DNA of 64,000 bases from Pseudoalteromonas shioyasakiensis (GTDB taxonomy: Bacteria; Pseudomonadota; Gammaproteobacteria; Enterobacterales; Alteromonadaceae), in contig NZ_JANIGL010000003.1 of NCBI RefSeq assembly GCF_024518675.1, positions 124,001 to 188,000 of the forward strand, given 5' to 3'. The notes under the pieces were generated by a model. It had not been told where the DNA came from, did no database searches, and was given only the letters and a program-made list of their open reading frames with translations. A program made the translations under genes and the position numbers. Shown piece by piece: positions 17,224-26,136 of the stretch. How positions within the stretch are numbered: position 1 is the first letter of the stretch; the number at the start of each line of letters is the position of its first letter.

Positions 17224-18354
17224 TTACACATCCCACTCTTGTAATGCATCTTTTACATAATCGTAGCGCCAAGAGTTAAGTAAATCGGGCTTTAAATGTG
17301 TTTTACGTTGTTCAGGGGTTAATTTCCAATTCCAGCTGATCAGTTGGTTTATTTGCTTTTTAGACGCCATTACATCTTCAGGGATCCCCTGCTCTTTTGC
17401 CACTTTTGTGATTTTTTGTTTGATCTCTTTCGCCACTTTTTTATAAGCTGGGAAATCAATTAAGCGCTTAAGTTGCTCTGGGTAATCAGATACTGGGATC
17501 ACTTTGGCTTTTTCGATACATTTTAATATCTCAACACCAGAACGATTTACTTCAATATTTTCTACATCAGGGATATTGCGTAATGCATTAAGGCTCGTCG
17601 GCTTGCGTTTCGCTATCTCAACAAGGTTATGCTCTTTGACTACAAAGTTTAATGCTAAATTTTTCCGGATGGCTTTATTTCTCCGCCAAGCAGCTAGCTC
17701 TTTTAAAATCACTAATTCTGATGGTTTTAATTGCCATGCATTTTTAATATCTTTGTATAGTAACTCATCTGGCACCTGATAAGCGCGTTTTTGAGCGACA
17801 AGATCCGTTTCATTAATCACTAACTGAAAGTAATTAGCTTCATTAATTTGTTCAATGATTATCTTAAAGCAGGGTAACAGATGAAATACATCAGCGGCGG
17901 CATAATCAAGTTGTTTTTCGGTCAACGGGCGTTGTAACCAATTAGTGCGCGACTCGCTTTTATCGATATCAATATCCAGTAATGCTTTTACCATATGTGC
18001 AAAACCCATACAGTTACCACGACCTAATAATTGCAAAGCAAACTGAGTATCAAATAATGGAGTTGGAACAAACCCCGCATACTTTTGAAATACTTCTATA
18101 TCTTCTGAAGGCGAATGCAAAATTTTTAACACGCTCTCGTCACGCAGTATTTGCCAAAAATCAAATAATGAAAGTTCTGCTAATGGGTCGATCAGCGCCA
18201 AATGTTCGCCATCGTATACCTGAATCAACGCAACTTCAGGGTAAAGTGTTCTGCGACGCATAAACTCAGTATCAATAGCCAATAAAGGTTTATGACGAAT
18301 TTGTTCAACAAACTGATTTAATTGCGCTTGGGTCTGAATCAATTGGTATTGCAC
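17224..18354 (-). CDS. rnd: Ribonuclease D
   Basis: The 376-residue protein has the DEDD exonuclease motifs: DTEFMRRRTLYPE near residue 28, the HSPSEDIEVF segment near 80 and the LDYAAADVFHLLPCF motif near 169 with the conserved Tyr and Asp. HRDC-type domains follow (ILKELAAWRRNKAIRKN and a more diverged C-terminal one). RNase D trims the 3' ends of tRNA and other small RNAs. It lies downstream of fadD on the same strand, as in E. coli, but a strong hairpin separates them. Confidence 0.97.
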   Translation of the reverse strand: MQYQLIQTQAQLNQFVEQIRHKPLLAIDTEFMRRRTLYPEVALIQVYDGEHLALIDPLAELSLFDFWQILRDESVLKILHSPSEDIEVFQKYAGFVPTPLFDTQFALQLLGRGNCMGFAHMVKALLDIDIDKSESRTNWLQRPLTEKQLDYAAADVFHLLPCFKIIIEQINEANYFQLVINETDLVAQKRAYQVPDELLYKDIKNAWQLKPSELVILKELAAWRRNKAIRKNLALNFVVKEHNLVEIAKRKPTSLNALRNIPDVENIEVNRSGVEILKCIEKAKVIPVSDYPEQLKRLIDFPAYKKVAKEIKQKITKVAKEQGIPEDVMASKKQINQLISWNWKLTPEQRKTHLKPDLLNSWRYDYVKDALQEWDV

Positions 18355-18369
18355 TTTTGCTCCTACAAT

Positions 18370-18397
18370 AAAAAAACCGGCAATTGCCGGTTTTTTT
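18370..18397 (-). terminator. Terminator after fadD
   Basis: A perfect 28-base palindrome with core CCGGCAATTGCCGG is flanked by seven A and seven T residues, lying between the fadD stop and the rnd start. It can act in both directions. Confidence 0.92.
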
Positions 18398-18404
18398 ATA
18401 GTTG

Positions 18405-20057
18405 CTAATCTTTCAAAGCTCTTCTGAGTATTTTACCAACGTTGGTTTTTGGTAACTCATCCTTAAACTCTACGAGCTTAGGCACTTTGTAATTAGTTAA
18501 ATTATCACGACAGTGCTTTATTATATCTTTTTCAGTTAAAGATGGGTCTTTTTTAACAATAAAAACTTTAACTTGTTCGCCACTTACATTATGAGGTATA
18601 CCGATAGCCGCACATTCAAGTACGCCATCATGCATAGCAACCACTTCTTCAATCTCATTTGGGAACACATTAAAGCCAGATACAATGATCATGTCTTTTT
18701 TACGGTCAACGATATAGAAGAAGCCTTCATCATCGTAAGTTGCAATATCACCGGTAGCAAACCAGCCATCTTTTAAACACTCAGCGGTTGCATCTGGTCG
18801 GTTATAATAACCCACCATAACTTGAGGACCTTTAACCCATAACTCGCCCGGCTCACCTTTAGCGGCTTCTTCGCCATTATCAAGCACTAGTTTAAGTTCA
18901 GTACTAGGTGCTGGTAAGCCGATAGAGCCGTTGTATGCATCTAAATCATAAGGGCTAATAGTAACGAGTGGTGCGCACTCAGTTAGGCCATAGCCTTCCA
19001 TTAATTTAGTTTTCGTAATTTTTTGCCATTTTTCAGCCACTGGGCGTTGAACCGCCATACCGCCACCTAATGACATTTTAAGGTGGCTAAAATCAAGCTC
19101 AGCAAACCCTGGGGTGTTTAATAAACCGTTAAATAGTGTATTTACCCCGGTAATTGCAGTGAATTTGTGCTGACTTAGCTCTTTCACAAATCCAGGCATA
19201 TCGCGTGGATTTGTGATCAATAGATTAAGTCCGCCGTATTTCATAAATGTAAGGCAGTTAGCGGTAAGTGCAAAAATATGGTACAGCGGCAATGCTGTAA
19301 CAACAACTTCCTTGCCACGCTCTAAAACGTTATCCAGACAACCAGACACCTGTTCAAGGTTGCCTACCATATTGCCGTGACTTAGCATTGCCCCTTTCGA
19401 TACACCGGTCGTACCACCTGTGTATTGTAAAAAAGCCAAATCATCTAAATTTACTTCAGGTTTTGTATAACGACTTTCGTCCCCAGCAAGTGCCTGAGAA
19501 AATTTAATTGGGTTTGGTAAATTGTAGCTAGGCACCATTTTTTTGACGTGCTTTACCACAAAATTAACAATATGCTTTTTCAGCCCACCAACCATGTCGC
19601 CAACTTGCGTCACAACAATATGTTTTACCTTGGTGTTGCCAAGTGCTTTTTCTAACGTATCGGCAAAATTAGCAAGGATAAATATAGCATCAGACTCAGA
19701 GTCATTGAGCTGGTGTTCTAGTTCACGAACAGTATAAAGTGGGTTAACGTTAACCACTACACAGCCTGCACGTAAAATACCCAATATTGTCACTGGCGTT
19801 TGCAATAAGTTGGGCATCATGACCGCAACTTTAGCACCTTTCTTTAACCCTAAGTCGTTTTGAATGTATGAAGCAACACGTTTTGTGGCGCTGTCCATTT
19901 CGTTATAACTTAGTGTTTTGCCCATGTTAGTAAAGGCTGGTAAATCTTTGTAATCAGCGAAGCTCTTCTCAAACACTTCTAATAACGAATTATAGTGTTC
20001 AGGGTCGATAGTTTCAGGCATACCTTCTGGGTAGCGCTTAAGCCAGATCTTTTCCAC
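18405..20057 (-). CDS. fadD: Long-chain fatty acid-CoA ligase FadD
   Basis: The 550-residue protein is an adenylate-forming enzyme. The AMP-binding P-loop is [16 protein letters not shown] near residue 213, with YGLTECAPL near 355, [20 protein letters not shown] near 430 and the catalytic lysine in TNVGKILRR near the end. It activates long-chain fatty acids to acyl-CoA for beta-oxidation and phospholipid use. The start [12 protein letters not shown] matches FadD proteins closely. The upstream gene is an alpha/beta hydrolase on the same strand, 120 bases away, perhaps an esterase feeding it fatty acids. Confidence 0.97.
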   Translation of the reverse strand: MEKIWLKRYPEGMPETIDPEHYNSLLEVFEKSFADYKDLPAFTNMGKTLSYNEMDSATKRVASYIQNDLGLKKGAKVAVMMPNLLQTPVTILGILRAGCVVVNVNPLYTVRELEHQLNDSESDAIFILANFADTLEKALGNTKVKHIVVTQVGDMVGGLKKHIVNFVVKHVKKMVPSYNLPNPIKFSQALAGDESRYTKPEVNLDDLAFLQYTGGTTGVSKGAMLSHGNMVGNLEQVSGCLDNVLERGKEVVVTALPLYHIFALTANCLTFMKYGGLNLLITNPRDMPGFVKELSQHKFTAITGVNTLFNGLLNTPGFAELDFSHLKMSLGGGMAVQRPVAEKWQKITKTKLMEGYGLTECAPLVTISPYDLDAYNGSIGLPAPSTELKLVLDNGEEAAKGEPGELWVKGPQVMVGYYNRPDATAECLKDGWFATGDIATYDDEGFFYIVDRKKDMIIVSGFNVFPNEIEEVVAMHDGVLECAAIGIPHNVSGEQVKVFIVKKDPSLTEKDIIKHCRDNLTNYKVPKLVEFKDELPKTNVGKILRRALKD

Positions 20058-20177
20058 TCTTAGCTCCTGTTCTGTTTATAATTTATTTTTATTAAACCTT
20101 AAACTATGTAAGGCACTTTAACAATCGAGCAAATACTCTAATGGGCAAATAATCCCACATTTGGGGCAATTATACAA

Positions 20178-21032
20178 TTAACATGCACCAGTTTGCAGCA
20201 TAAATGCATGAACTTGCAATAGGCATTGCTCATTACTTTGCATATGGCAGTGATGACCTCCTGGTACTTTAACTACATTTAAGCCATTGAAGTAATTACT
20301 GTATTTAACCAAATTCTCTGTTACAAACGGATATCCTTGCTCACCAATAATGAGCTGACATGGCACATTTATTTCCTTTATAATAGCTATACATTGTGCT
20401 TCATCAAACCTAAAACCTGAATGATTTTTAAGCTTTGGATCAGTTCTTAAGCTCACACCTGTGTCGGTTTCAATTAAATTCCTCTGCATCAATAACGCAA
20501 TTAAATTCATCGGTAAATCTGTCGACAACGCGCGCGCTTTGTAAATTTGTTGTTTTGAACTATAGCTTCGTGCTGTTCGGTTACGTAACTCATAGCGCTT
20601 AGTAATGGCCTGACGAAGTTGTTTAACTACATCTTCGCTAGGTGTTGTGATCACTCCTATGCCTTCTATTAAAGTGACAGAGATTACTTTTTCAGCAAAG
20701 CAACTGGCAAACAGCCCTGCGACCATCGCTCCCATCGAGTGCCCCACTAGATGCACTTTTTCAACCCCCAGTTCTGCGATTAAGTTATATACATCATCTA
20801 CATAGTCAACAAAATAATAGTGAGCATCATTACTACGCCAATCAGAACGCCCATGGCCTGGAAAATCAATGCAATACCATGTTGCATTGAGCGTAGCATG
20901 TTCAAGCATTGGCCGAAAACTATAACAATTATCTAACCAACCATGTAATGCAATCACAACTTCTTTACCTTCGCCAAAGGTTAGGCCATGAAGTGCTAAT
21001 TCGCCACTTTGAACTGAAAATGATTGCACCAA
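20178..21032 (-). CDS. Alpha/beta hydrolase
   Basis: The 284-residue protein has the alpha/beta-hydrolase signatures: oxyanion region LHGWLDN near residue 29, DFPGHGRSDW, the nucleophile elbow GHSMGA near residue 97, and a C-terminal histidine in GGHHCHMQ. The likely active residues are therefore Ser, a late Asp or Glu, and His. No signal peptide is present, so it is cytoplasmic. Placement just upstream of fadD suggests ester or lipid hydrolysis, but the substrate is unknown. It is divergent from the alkaline phosphatase gene. Confidence 0.88.
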   Translation of the reverse strand: MVQSFSVQSGELALHGLTFGEGKEVVIALHGWLDNCYSFRPMLEHATLNATWYCIDFPGHGRSDWRSNDAHYYFVDYVDDVYNLIAELGVEKVHLVGHSMGAMVAGLFASCFAEKVISVTLIEGIGVITTPSEDVVKQLRQAITKRYELRNRTARSYSSKQQIYKARALSTDLPMNLIALLMQRNLIETDTGVSLRTDPKLKNHSGFRFDEAQCIAIIKEINVPCQLIIGEQGYPFVTENLVKYSNYFNGLNVVKVPGGHHCHMQSNEQCLLQVHAFMLQTGAC

Positions 21033-21129
21033 GTTACTCCTCTACGTTTTAAGTCCATTTAACGAAAAATACATTTATTTATAATACATTGCATATACAA
21101 TAACACCATACAATAAACAGGGTACAAAA

Positions 21130-22413
21130 ATGAAAAAACAATTAAGTCTATTGGCGTTGCTTTGTTCGAGCAGTGTCTATGCAGAGCAAGCACCTAAGAA
21201 CATCATTTACATGATTGGCGATGGTATGGGGCCGGTTTATACTACTGCGTATCGCTATTATAAAGATGACGCAACAACAAAGCCGATTGAAACAACTGTA
21301 TTCGATACAATACTAACAGGCATGGCGTATACCTACCCTGATGATCATACTTATGTGACAGACAGTGCAGCAAGTGCAACAGCACTCAGCTCAGGTCATA
21401 AAAGTTATAACGGGGCTATTGCTGTTAATACCGATAAAAAACCTGTTAAAACCATGCTCGAAATAGCAAAAGAAAAAGGCATGATCACAGCGCTGGTTGC
21501 CACTTCGCAAATTAATCACGCAACGCCTGCGAGTTTTGCCTCTCATAATGAGTCACGTCGTAACTATGACGAAATAGCCAATGATTATATCGATAACAAA
21601 ATCGCCGGGAAATTACCTGTAGATCTTATGCTCGGCGGTGGTACTAAGTACTTTATACGTGAAGACCGTAATTTAGTTGAAGAGTTTAAAGCAGCTGGAT
21701 ACCAATACAGCGATGACTTTACCGCATTAAAAGACATTAAGCAGCTCCCTGCATTAGGATTATATGCACCCGTTGGTATGCCATTCGCTTTAGATGAAAA
21801 CCCTACACGATTAGCACAAATGACTAATAAAGCATTAAATTTGCTTGATGAAAAAAAACAGCAAGGCTTTTTTGTCATGATTGAAGGCAGTCAAATAGAT
21901 TGGTGCGGCCATGCAAATGATATTGCATGTGCCATGGCTGAAATGGATGACTTTGCTAACTCAATTGAATTGGCTAAAAAGTACATAGATAACAACCCTG
22001 ATACCTTGTTAGTGGTAACTGCCGATCACTCAACAGGGGGATTATCAATTGGTGCCCATGGTCAATATAAGTGGGAAACTGAGGTTATTAAAGGTGTAAA
22101 AGCGACAGCAAGTAAACTGACCGGTTTATTGCTCGAATCAAACGATATGAAATCAGTTTGGCAAGCAAATACTAATATTGAATTTTCAGCTGAAAATAAA
22201 CTTAAGCTTGAACAAGCGAAAAAACTAGGTGAAAAACCATTGAACCTAGCCATTAAAGATATTATTAACAAGGCAAGCTTTACTGGTTGGACTACGGGCG
22301 GTCACACTGCTGTCGATGTGCAAGTGTTTGCATATGGCGCAGGTGCGAGCGAATTTACTGGTTCGCTGAATAATACCGATATCGCTGATAAATTAATAAA
22401 CTTTATCAATTAA
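21130..22413 (+). CDS. Alkaline phosphatase (PhoA superfamily)
   Basis: The 427-residue protein starts with a signal peptide (cleavage after SVYA). The metal and nucleophile motifs are visible: IGDGMG with Asp31, VTDSAASATAL with the phosphorylated Ser79, EGSQIDWCGHAND, TADHSTGG and GGHTAVDV. It should cleave phosphomonoesters in the periplasm to supply phosphate. It is preceded by a short spacer shared with the divergent hydrolase gene. Its stop overlaps the stop of the truncated EAL gene coming from the other side, so the two genes converge with no terminator between them. Confidence 0.95.
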   Translation: MKKQLSLLALLCSSSVYAEQAPKNIIYMIGDGMGPVYTTAYRYYKDDATTKPIETTVFDTILTGMAYTYPDDHTYVTDSAASATALSSGHKSYNGAIAVNTDKKPVKTMLEIAKEKGMITALVATSQINHATPASFASHNESRRNYDEIANDYIDNKIAGKLPVDLMLGGGTKYFIREDRNLVEEFKAAGYQYSDDFTALKDIKQLPALGLYAPVGMPFALDENPTRLAQMTNKALNLLDEKKQQGFFVMIEGSQIDWCGHANDIACAMAEMDDFANSIELAKKYIDNNPDTLLVVTADHSTGGLSIGAHGQYKWETEVIKGVKATASKLTGLLLESNDMKSVWQANTNIEFSAENKLKLEQAKKLGEKPLNLAIKDIINKASFTGWTTGGHTAVDVQVFAYGAGASEFTGSLNNTDIADKLINFIN

Positions 22414-22589
22414 GCTTTTTTTAATAAGCTTAACGCAACATTAAACGCTAATGCTTTATTGTATAAAAAGCCCTGTGCAGAATGTATTTGGGCTTTTTTT
22501 ACCACTGATTCATGTAATTCACTTTCAACCCCTTCGGCGACAATATTAAAACCAAGCTCGTCACATATTTGCGCCAAGTGTTGATACAG
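22410..22589 (-). pseudogene. C-terminal fragment of the interrupted EIIC-EAL gene (EAL end)
   Basis: The minus strand reads LYQHLAQICDELGFNIVAEG, then VESELHESVV and SAQGFLYNKAL, ending in a TAA at 22410-22412. These are the last conserved blocks of an EAL domain: VAEGVE holds a catalytic-site glutamate, and QGFLYNKAL is the closing motif. The fragment is 59 codons, in frame with and continuous with the piece at 24420-24496 once the IS607-type element is removed. It has no start codon of its own and is presumably not translated. Confidence 0.9.
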
Positions 22590-22651
22590 TTAAAACCAAA
22601 TGCAACAATCGCAATATTTAACTTGATAATCTGAAATAACATTGTAAGATG

Positions 22652-22671
22652 TACTGTATGTATATACAGTA
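22652..22671. promoter_or_regulatory. LexA (SOS) box in front of the IS607-type recombinase gene
   Basis: TACTGTATGTATATACAGTA at 22652-22671 has CTG and CAG separated by ten bases and differs from the E. coli consensus at one position. It ends nine bases before the ATG of tnpA. The alternative is a binding site for the recombinase itself, since it is palindromic and near the element end. Confidence 0.75.
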
Positions 22672-22680
22672 TTCTTATCT

Positions 22681-23247
22681 ATGTGGGTGTCCACAACAAA
22701 ACTTGCCAAGATTGAGGGCGTTACAACGCAAACAATTAGGCGAAAAATAGAAAGCGGGTTTTACGAAAAAGTTAAGCAAACTGAGGGCGGTCACAACCGC
22801 GTTTTTATTACCCAACAACGGAGGATATGCTATGCAAGAGTTAGTTCAATCAAGCAAAAGTCTAGTATCGACACGCAAAAGCGTATCCTGCTCGAACGGT
22901 ATCCTGACGCAGAATTTATCAGTGACGTTGCCAGTGCTTTCAACTTTAAACGAAAAGGACTGCAAACCATTCTGGAATCAGCAATGCTCGGTCACTCAGT
23001 CCACATTATGGTTGCCACAAAAGACCGACTCGCAAGGTCTGGTTTCGAGCTTATCAAATAGCTTGTTGAATTATCGGGTGGACGAATCGAGATCTTGGAT
23101 GACTCGAATAACACCACTGAATCGTTCGACACCGCTGAACTTATCGGTTTTATTACCTCGTTCTGCAATAGCCATTACGGAAAACGATCCGCTGAAAGGC
23201 GCCAAAGTAATAGCATCAAAAAAGATCAGGTTCTACCCAGAGAATGA
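22681..23247 (+). pseudogene. IS607-type serine recombinase TnpA, interrupted by an amber codon
   Basis: Residues 1-60 form a MerR-like DNA-binding domain (TTKLAKIEGVTTQTIRRKIE, then GGHNRVF). The serine-recombinase domain follows with the nucleophile motif CYARVSS near 51-57, then DRLARSGFELIK. A TAG at 23059-23061 follows at once. Beyond the TAG the same frame continues with family sequence (LVELSGGRIEILDDSNNTTE, FDTAELIGFITSFCNSHYGK) to a TGA at 23245-23247. The gene is therefore a full-length tnpA of about 188 codons broken by one nonsense codon. Only the shortened 126-residue product would be made without suppression, so transposition is probably lost. Confidence 0.88.
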
Positions 23248-24373
23248 GACTGCTTACTTTGATGCGTTGGCGCTTTATCGCAGATCTTACAATCTAGCTG
23301 TCGAGCGATTCCGCAAGGATGATTACAAGGATGAAAGCGGTAAGTTCATCAATATGCGTCCCGCAATTAAGGCGCAAGTCGAACAAGAACAAAAAGTGTC
23401 TGGCAGGGCTTATAACTCCTTAATATCTGATAACGGAACTTTAGCTGCTGCCACGACATTCAAAGCGGTATGCAGCAACAACAAGAAATTGAAAGGCGCC
23501 AAGTCTGGTTTTAGTGAGATTAGATTTAAGAGCCGCAAGGGCTCTAAGCATTCTTTTAGTATCGACCGCTTACCAAAGGGGTTAAATCCTTGCGTAAATG
23601 CGTTAGGAAAGATCCACCTAACTGAAAGCATACCAAGTGAGGCAATTGGTAAAAGTTGCATTGTCACTTGCGACAAAGGACGATGGTTTATCCAAGTGCA
23701 GCAACACATCAAGCTTCAAACCGAGATCCAAGGTGAAGTAAAATGTGTTGGTGTTGATCAAGGTGTACGAACGTTTGCAACTTGCTTTAGTAAAGATGAT
23801 GCGTTGGTCGTAGGTGATAACTTTGCCAAAGAAAAGCTATTCCCGTTAATGAAACGTGTGGATAACCTGATCGGTCAAAAGCAAAAAGTGTTAAACACTC
23901 AGAAAGGCGTTAAATTCCCTGATATGCCCCAATGGGCTAGAGATCGTATCGTTCATTTTGAGAGTGAGATTAACCGTTTAAAGTGCAAGAAAGATGACCT
24001 TATCTTGGACTTACACAACCGACTAGCTTATGAACTTACATCGAGCTATGACGTTATCTTTTTGCCGTCATTCGAGACAAAAGGGATGGTTACACGGAAA
24101 AATAAAAATATTCGAACAATCCGCCGCAACACTTGCCGCCAGATGCTTGATTTAAACCACTACGGCTTTAAGTTGCGCCTAAAGTGGTACGCAAAAAAGT
24201 ACGGTAAGCAAGTTGTTGATTGTAACGAGGCATACACATCTAAAACTAGGTCTTGGGATGGTTCTATTAATACAAAACTAGGTTCATCAAAAGTCATTAA
24301 AGGCGATGGCTTTACCGTTGGCCGAGACATGAATGGTGCGAGAAACATCTTGCTTAAACATTTAACAAGGTAG
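23099..24373 (+). CDS. TnpB RNA-guided nuclease (IS607-associated, without zinc-finger cysteines)
   Basis: Conserved TnpB sequence begins around GAKVIASKKIRFYPENE (23197 on). The ATG at 23099 is the last one before it in frame, but the true start is uncertain; the region before it overlaps tnpA in another frame. The RuvC residues are visible: Asp in CVGVDQG, Glu in LPSFETKG and Asp in GRDMNGARN. Between the last two, where most TnpBs carry two Cys-x-x-Cys pairs, the sequence is EAYTSKTRSWDG...GSSKVIKGDGF with no zinc cysteines. The frame is intact to the TAG at 24371. TnpB proteins cut DNA guided by an RNA from the element right end and help keep the element. Confidence 0.88.
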   Translation: MTRITPLNRSTPLNLSVLLPRSAIAITENDPLKGAKVIASKKIRFYPENETAYFDALALYRRSYNLAVERFRKDDYKDESGKFINMRPAIKAQVEQEQKVSGRAYNSLISDNGTLAAATTFKAVCSNNKKLKGAKSGFSEIRFKSRKGSKHSFSIDRLPKGLNPCVNALGKIHLTESIPSEAIGKSCIVTCDKGRWFIQVQQHIKLQTEIQGEVKCVGVDQGVRTFATCFSKDDALVVGDNFAKEKLFPLMKRVDNLIGQKQKVLNTQKGVKFPDMPQWARDRIVHFESEINRLKCKKDDLILDLHNRLAYELTSSYDVIFLPSFETKGMVTRKNKNIRTIRRNTCRQMLDLNHYGFKLRLKWYAKKYGKQVVDCNEAYTSKTRSWDGSINTKLGSSKVIKGDGFTVGRDMNGARNILLKHLTR

Positions 24374-24419
24374 CTTGAACCTTAGTCATAACAACGAATG
24401 TTTCGTTCGTTGCGATTTA
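24200..24419 (+). ncRNA. Candidate omega RNA (TnpB guide scaffold) at the IS607 right end
   Basis: In characterised TnpB elements, the guide RNA overlaps the 3' end of tnpB and runs to the element right end. Here this would be roughly 24200-24419. A small hairpin, AACGAATGTTTCGTT, lies near 24393-24407, just before the boundary. The guide part would be the flanking EAL-gene sequence beginning AATCAAGAGCGCGG at 24420. The call rests on family knowledge and position; the 5' end is a guess. Confidence 0.4.
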
Positions 24420-24496
24420 AATCAAGAGCGCGGCCGATTTTACGTTATCACACTCGGGTAATAAGCTTTTATCTAATTTAATGGTATTTACATTAA
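24420..24496 (-). pseudogene. Middle fragment of the interrupted EIIC-EAL gene
   Basis: This 77-bp strip between the two insertion elements encodes, on the minus strand, NTIKLDKSLLPECDNVKSAA followed by LLI, preceded by the second copy of the IS66 target duplication. NTIKLDKSLL is the EAL-domain block usually written as D-T-I-K-I-D-R-S-F, including a conserved Lys and Asp. It joins the end of the large 5' fragment (SKLNV) exactly when the IS66 element and one target copy are removed, and joins the C-terminal fragment when the IS607 element is removed. Confidence 0.92.
24489..24496. repeat. IS66 target-site duplication, left copy
   Basis: TACATTAA directly precedes the IS66 left end (GTAAGCGTATAGC at 24497). 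An identical copy follows the right end at 26861-26868. Confidence 0.95.
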
Positions 24497-24508
24497 GTAA
24501 GCGTATAG

Positions 24509-26050
24509 CTAACGACACCTAGCTTTGCTAAAGTTCCAAGGCAGAAGTGGCTCAAGGTTATCTGGCTGCTCCGCAATATGTTGTAAGCAAGTAGTAATAT
24601 AGTCATGCACTACAAGATCATTGGCCTTTGCGGTTTCAACAAGGCTATAGAGTATGGCGCTGGCATGTGCACCATTGCAGGTATTTGAGAATAACCAGTT
24701 TTTTCGCCCTATTACGAACGGTTTTATGGCTCGCTCTGCGCGGTTGTTATCAATACTCAGCCTGCCATCATCGAGGTAACGCCTGAATTTATCAAACTGA
24801 TTTATCGCATAGGAAATTGCTTTACCTAGCACCATTTGAGGAGGGATTTTGTCTTTGTGTTTGAGTAACCATTGATACAATTCATCAACGATTGGTTTGG
24901 CTTTTTGCTGCCTAACGGTGAATTTTTCATCGGCCAGTTTACCTTTGATGGCTTGCTCAATACCATAGAGTTTGCGAATAAGGTTAAGTGCTACATCCGC
25001 TTTGACGGTTTTTTTATTATTGCCTTTGGCCTCGATGAACTTACGGCGTATATGGGCTAGGCACGCAACCAGTGTTGCATTCGTTTGCTCGTAAGCCTTG
25101 TAGCCGTCAACGTGCATGTAGCCTTTGTAACCATCAAGAAAATCAACCGCACATTGGCCTGCGCGACTGTTATGGTAATCAAACAGGACAATATTAGTGC
25201 CTTTACCCGGTTTATCATCGCCACAACAATACAGCCACATATAGCTGGTCGCTTTATCTGCGTTAATAACGTTTAACGAGGTTTCATCGCCATGAATAAC
25301 CGCTTGAGATAGCAAGATTTCTTTTAAACGCTGATAGAGCGGTGACAATAATTCAGCACAGCGTAACATCCAACTCGACATGGTTTGTCTGCTCAACTCA
25401 ATACCGATATCAGAAAATAACGTTTCTTGGCGATAAAGCGGTAAACCAAACTGGTATTTACACATGATTATTTGGCTCAGCAAACTGGGCGTTGCAATGC
25501 TTTTTGGAATAACTGTTGCGGGCATCTTTGCGGTTTTCACCACACTTTCAATCCCTTCTCGCTCACAATGACGACACGTATATTTTGGACGAATGGTTTT
25601 GATTACTTTGATATGCGCTGGCACAAATTCGAGTGCTTCACTGCTGCTTTCACCCATTTTATGTAGTGGGCTTTGACAGCAATCACACTTTTTATCACCC
25701 TCATTAAGGTCAATAACCACTTCAACTCGAGGTAACTGTGCTGGCAGTGGGCGGCGTTTCGGTTTGGCTTTTTCTGTCTTTACTGAGGCTGATGTTGCCA
25801 ATAGCGCTTTATCATGTTCATCAAGAATGTCTTCGGCTTCATTGAATACTTCGCCTGCACCCGGCATCTTTTCAGATTTCTTTGCGTACTCTTTGGCAAG
25901 TTTTGCGTTATAAGCTTGCAGTAATTCGTGAATTTGCGCGTCTTTTTCAGCTAACTCTTTATCCTTTTTCACAACGATGTGTTGCAACTCAAGTAACATG
26001 CGTTTGAGTTGTTCTGGGTCGTCAGGCAGTGAGTGTGCATCGAGTTTCAT
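24509..26050 (-). CDS. tnpC: IS66-family transposase TnpC (DDE type)
   Basis: The 513-residue protein has an N-terminal coiled coil (about 10-65), a zinc-ribbon region with CDCCQSPLH and YTCRHCEREG, and a DDE catalytic domain: VIHGDETSLN, MHVDGYKAYEQ and DNNRAERAIKPFVIGRKNW supply the acidic residues. A C-terminal extension ends LLPWNFSKAR. TnpC does the strand transfer chemistry. TnpA and TnpB are needed by IS66 elements for full activity by means that are not settled. The stop codon lies at 24509, within the left terminal inverted repeat. Confidence 0.97.
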   Translation of the reverse strand: MKLDAHSLPDDPEQLKRMLLELQHIVVKKDKELAEKDAQIHELLQAYNAKLAKEYAKKSEKMPGAGEVFNEAEDILDEHDKALLATSASVKTEKAKPKRRPLPAQLPRVEVVIDLNEGDKKCDCCQSPLHKMGESSSEALEFVPAHIKVIKTIRPKYTCRHCEREGIESVVKTAKMPATVIPKSIATPSLLSQIIMCKYQFGLPLYRQETLFSDIGIELSRQTMSSWMLRCAELLSPLYQRLKEILLSQAVIHGDETSLNVINADKATSYMWLYCCGDDKPGKGTNIVLFDYHNSRAGQCAVDFLDGYKGYMHVDGYKAYEQTNATLVACLAHIRRKFIEAKGNNKKTVKADVALNLIRKLYGIEQAIKGKLADEKFTVRQQKAKPIVDELYQWLLKHKDKIPPQMVLGKAISYAINQFDKFRRYLDDGRLSIDNNRAERAIKPFVIGRKNWLFSNTCNGAHASAILYSLVETAKANDLVVHDYITTCLQHIAEQPDNLEPLLPWNFSKARCR

Positions 26051-26136
26051 ACCTGCAATTTAACAAAACTTTGTGCACTTTTCTTGTTTGCATGGCAGAT
26101 AAAATAGGATGTGTGGCAATGATCGTTTACTGTTAA

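Larger units (their letters stand above)
22590..24419 (+). mobile_element. IS607-family insertion element inside the EIIC-EAL gene
   Basis: The boundaries are the bases that must be removed to rejoin the EAL reading frame (LLI to LYQ), giving about 1,830 bp; they may be off by a base. It carries a serine-recombinase tnpA and a tnpB. As expected for IS607, there is no target duplication and no terminal inverted repeat. Subterminal GCAACAATCGCAA (left) and CGTTGCGATT (right) are loosely inverted. A near-perfect LexA box lies ahead of tnpA. Confidence 0.85.

Noticed and set aside
22832..23098. N-terminal extension of the tnpB frame beginning at an ATG at 22832
   Set aside because: It overlaps tnpA in another frame and has no TnpB-like sequence. 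Homology starts only near 23190, so a later start was preferred.
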